Source: Acidobacteriota bacterium (GTDB lineage: Bacteria > Acidobacteriota > Vicinamibacteria > Fen-336). From it: a stretch of DNA of 5,936 bases. Positions 4,301 through 5,936 of the stretch are shown here, piece after piece. Position 1 is the first letter of the stretch. Every line of letters begins with the position of its first letter. The stretch is taken from the NCBI GenBank assembly GCA_003155335.1, contig PMCG01000384.1, forward strand, positions 6,157-12,092, written 5' to 3'. The translations under genes and the position numbers were made by a program. The notes under the pieces were generated by a model. That model saw only the letters and a program-made list of their open reading frames with translations. It did no database searches and was not told the DNA's origin.

Positions 4301-5936
4301 CCCTGGAGATCCGGGAGAAGATGTACGGCAAGGACAGTGTCATCGTGGCCGAGAGCCAGCAGAATCTCGGGGTGCTGTACCGTGAGACCGGCCGCTACGA
4401 GGCGTCCGGGTATGCCCTGCGCAAGGCGTACGAGAGCCGTCTGAGCATCCTCCGGGAGAACCATCCGAAGGTGGCGAGCTCAGCCAGGGAGCTCGGCGTG
4501 CTCTACGCCTATCAGGGGCAGCAGCCTGAGAGTCACCGCCTGCTCCAGCAGCACGTCGACATCGAGGGCCGGAAACGGGATGACGTGTTCCTGCTCCTGT
4601 CCGAGCGGGAGAAGCTGAGCTACGTGAAGGAGACGGAGCGCTCCGTACATGAGCTCCTGAGCCATACGGTTTCCTACCTGGCTTCCAACGAGCAGGCCTT
4701 GACGGAGACGTTTGATGCCTGGCTGCGGTGGAAGGGCGCCGTCATGGAAGCGCAAGGCCGACCGCTCCAGGCCGTCATGGCGTCAGGTGATCCGAAGATC
4801 AAAGAGCTCTTCGATGAGTTGACGAGACTGCGTAGGGAGATCGCCAAGCTGCAAAGGACACGCTCCTCGGATCCCGCCTTCGCTGAGGTCAGGAGCACGC
4901 TCCAGGCTCGCGAGCAGCTCAAGGAAGTGCTTGAGGCCAAGCTCTCGAGCCTGAGTGGGGAGTTCGCGACCGACAAGCGGGCCGGCAAGGCCAGCACAGC
5001 GAGGATCGCGCAGATCCTTTCGGACGACTCGGTCTTTCTCGACTTCGCCAGGATCGCCTTTAGGGACTTCGCGAAGAAGACCTGGAGCGAGCCGCGCTAT
5101 CTCGTGTTCGTACTCGCTCCCGGAGCCTCGCCGCCTCTCGCCCTGGTAGACCTCGGACCTGCAGAGGCAGTGGACCGCGCTGTCGGCGCCTATCTCAAGA
5201 CGATGAGCGCATCGCGCGTCGGCTACGTCCCCAAGCAGAAGGCACTCGATCAGGAGGCAGCAGAGCTCTACAAGCTCCTGCTGCAGCCTCTCGAGGCGCG
5301 GGTTGCGGGCCGGCAGCAGCTCTACGTCAGCCCGGACGGCAATCTCAACCTGGTTCCCTTCGAGGTCCTGCTGGATGCTGAGGGCAAATATCTGATCGAG
5401 AAGGTGCCGGTTAGCTACATCGCGGCCGGCAGGGACATCGTGAGGTTCGAGAAGGGCGAGCTGCATCCGGGTCAGCGCGCAGACGCGCTGATCCTCGCCG
5501 ACCCGGACTACGACTTCGGACTGAGCGCGCAGGAGAAGGCGGCGGCGGCCGCTTCGTTCACGAGAGGCAGCGGGTTGACGTCGTTCTCGAGGCTGCCGGA
5601 CACGCGCGTGGAGGCCGGCGCGATCGAGCAGATCCTCACGCAGCGCATGCACCTTGCGGTCAAGGTCTTCGAGGACGACAAAGCCACGGAGGCCGTGCTG
5701 CTCGCGGCCCAGTCGCCAACGGTCCTGCATCTGGCCACGCATGGCTATTTTCTCGATCGGGACGAGGTGACGCAGGGTCCCGGTGCCTTGGATCAGACAT
5801 TGCTGCAGGACGATCCGATGTTTCGGTCTGGCCTCGTCCTTGCCGGCGTCAACCTTTCCCTGCGGGAGGGAAAGGACGAAGGGCTCTTGAGCGCGCAGAA
5901 GCTCATGGGACTGAGACTCCTCGGGACCGACCTTGT
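1345..5936 (+). CDS. exported TPR-CHAT protein (caspase-like peptidase domain), 3' end outside window
   Basis: 1530 complete codons are visible without a stop, and the gene continues past the right edge. Residues 1-25 are a Sec signal peptide: short basic start, hydrophobic core about 8-23, cleavage after VSA (23-25), no lipobox Cys. Residues 34-69 look like a capping TPR helix pair. Residues 70-1077 are 24 TPR units of 42 residues, of the kinesin-light-chain-like type. Residues 1078-1205 form a helical connector typical of TPR-CHAT proteins, with SEREKLSYV (1094-1102), WLRWKG (1126-1131) and a charged, probably coiled-coil stretch (about 1153-1205). The CHAT domain starts near 1217. It shows YVSPDGNLNLVPFEVL (1327-1342) and HLATHGYFL (1462-1470), in which His 1466-Gly is the catalytic-type pair, then a DPMFRSGLVLAG segment. 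The window stops at GTDLV, where the SAC.TG motif with the catalytic Cys would follow. CHAT proteins are caspase/separase-fold peptidases, often using TPRs to hold partners or substrates. The signal peptide places this one in the periplasm or outside the cell. Confidence 0.92.
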   Translation, partial: MSCTRHGTLSGLIFTVTLLAASVSAQPAPDSDLAAADLLVKEAAGLLQNQNNDEAALKATQALEIRSRILGKEHADVGAVYHLLSQIQQAKGDYVAADSYGKRAWGIREKALGKESPAVAESLTLLGRIAAAQSQYAEAETYCNAALAIGVEKAGADDLSVVPALSCLGQLASAQGRYSEAEQQLKRAVEIRQKNLDVDHPDTAQSMGLLAGLYVKTGKYAEAESLYRRVIAIREKALGKDHPALAWNLDSMAELYEAMGRDSEAEPLYLRALQIREAHLGKDHPQIARSLTSLAELYRNTARYDQAELLCDRVDGIIQQGEDPETLAAARIKLIRAELALDRADYDKAEPLAKKALSIRERKSGANHPLTADALTVLGRIASAQGRADEAKALHSRALEIRQRALGPEHLDVAESLAALGGVAFAQGKYQEAETLHMRALEIRERNLDADHEDVGRSLGQLARVYFAAGKYAQAEPLLKRSMEITENKLGKTHRQYARNLSAMADFQEMMGNYAAAEELFKKALDIRRTQLGEDHPQVAASLRSLAELYEAEAKYPDALRMAEAALSISRKRYGASHPSVAACLHVLADIRSSLGEYDMAEQFARQALTMREAACGKDHPDVAETERLLGSILRSTGRTADAEILLKDALRIREAALGPDHPLVAESLSSLAGLASAASRYAEAEALLKRSLEIRQRALAPEHEDVASSLSGLARLYMTLGRFTEAEQLLSRAIRIREKLLGADHPGYAAGASAMAALYEEIGKQREAEALYVKALEMRATARGSEHPSTARVMTSLAGLYLKMGRYDEAEKLVQKAIRIQEVKLGKETAATAKSMEVLAELYIEKGSYAEAEPILKRVLGIREKVLTKDHPLAAETRIALATLYEDSGRSIDAEREYLQAIGIQEKALGVDHLDVAGSLNRLGSLYKARGTLDAAERCFQRALEIRQKAFGQDHPDVADSLDTLAGLDLAKGRVQEAEQRYKAALEIREKMYGKDSVIVAESQQNLGVLYRETGRYEASGYALRKAYESRLSILRENHPKVASSARELGVLYAYQGQQPESHRLLQQHVDIEGRKRDDVFLLLSEREKLSYVKETERSVHELLSHTVSYLASNEQALTETFDAWLRWKGAVMEAQGRPLQAVMASGDPKIKELFDELTRLRREIAKLQRTRSSDPAFAEVRSTLQAREQLKEVLEAKLSSLSGEFATDKRAGKASTARIAQILSDDSVFLDFARIAFRDFAKKTWSEPRYLVFVLAPGASPPLALVDLGPAEAVDRAVGAYLKTMSASRVGYVPKQKALDQEAAELYKLLLQPLEARVAGRQQLYVSPDGNLNLVPFEVLLDAEGKYLIEKVPVSYIAAGRDIVRFEKGELHPGQRADALILADPDYDFGLSAQEKAAAAASFTRGSGLTSFSRLPDTRVEAGAIEQILTQRMHLAVKVFEDDKATEAVLLAAQSPTVLHLATHGYFLDRDEVTQGPGALDQTLLQDDPMFRSGLVLAGVNLSLREGKDEGLLSAQKLMGLRLLGTDL
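1552..4575 (+). repeat. 24 tandem 126-bp units encoding 42-residue TPRs
   Basis: Starting at the LGKEH codons at 1552, the register returns every 126 bp for 24 units and ends at the Lys codon at 4573-4575 (24 x 126 = 3024 bp). The unit pattern is LGxDHPxVAxSLxxLAxLY, then xxxGxYxEAExLxxRAL, then xIREKx. The His at unit position 5 is kept in 19 of 24 units; units 2, 3, 7, 19 and 23 have Ser, Asp, Thr, Thr and Ser instead. Pro at position 6 is kept in 14. Units have diverged clearly in protein and DNA, so the array looks old and unlikely to be changing copy number now. It should form a long right-handed superhelix, a scaffold for protein or peptide binding. Confidence 0.9.
4993..5936 (+). other. 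CHAT domain region, truncated by the window edge
   Basis: This is the part of the large gene encoding the peptidase-like domain, from about residue 1217. Landmarks are a first strand SVFLDFARI (1229-1237), RYLVFVLAPG (1259-1268), the SPDG...VPFEVL block (1329-1342), the VSYIAAGRDIVRF segment (about 1357-1369), and the LATHG block with His 1466. The catalytic Cys motif is not included, so whether the domain is an active peptidase cannot be decided here. Confidence 0.85.

Noticed and set aside
1552..4575. The regular 126-bp periodicity as a CRISPR array or DNA-level satellite
   Set aside because: The repeats are diverged in DNA, have no unique spacers, and are continuous coding sequence in one frame with a TPR consensus.
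3442..5742. Long minus-strand open frames (3442-4464 and 4783-5742), and a similar one at 1414-2196
   Set aside because: They lie opposite the TPR-CHAT gene. The low stop density follows from its GC-rich, repetitive codons, and the translated sequences only mirror the TPR periodicity.
1345..5936. Assignment as Csx29 or another named CHAT defence protease
   Set aside because: No CRISPR array, gRAMP/Cas7-11-like gene or gasdermin-like gene is in the window, and the signal peptide argues for export. The family-level call TPR-CHAT is as far as the sequence goes.

Overview
The window is GC-rich and all supportable genes lie on the + strand. Two of the three products begin with Sec-type signal peptides, the start sites carry good Shine-Dalgarno sequences, and the first gene is cutA. 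This suggests a GC-rich Gram-negative bacterium, perhaps a proteobacterium or a relative. The sequence alone does not settle the phylum.

Layout. Positions 1-121 hold no gene I can name: possibly the last codons of an upstream frame, then a -10-like box. Positions 122-439 encode a complete, ordinary CutA1 protein. Positions 440-677 are intergenic and contain the best promoter candidate in the window (TTGACG, 18 bp, TATCCT), with an inverted repeat in its spacer. Positions 678-1229 encode an unrecognised exported protein of 183 residues with a tail rich in His, Cys, Tyr, Arg and Asp. Positions 1230-1344 carry a strong 14-bp palindrome resembling dispersed repeats, then a small hairpin just ahead of a ribosome binding site. 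From 1345 to the right edge runs one very large open gene, with 1530 complete codons visible. It encodes an exported protein with 24 consecutive 42-residue TPR units (1552-4575, no indel between units), a helical connector, and a CHAT domain (caspase-like peptidase fold). The catalytic-type His-Gly motif is present. The window stops just before the expected catalytic Cys motif.

How the genes fit together. cutA is a housekeeping gene and is probably separate. The small exported protein and the TPR-CHAT protein are adjacent, co-directional and both predicted to leave the cytoplasm. They could form a two-gene unit driven from the promoter near 447-476, with the palindrome between them tuning expression. 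A partner or substrate relationship is inference only. No CRISPR array, type III-E effector, gasdermin-like gene, transposase, tRNA or rRNA is visible, so this TPR-CHAT protein cannot be tied to a known CHAT defence system from this window.
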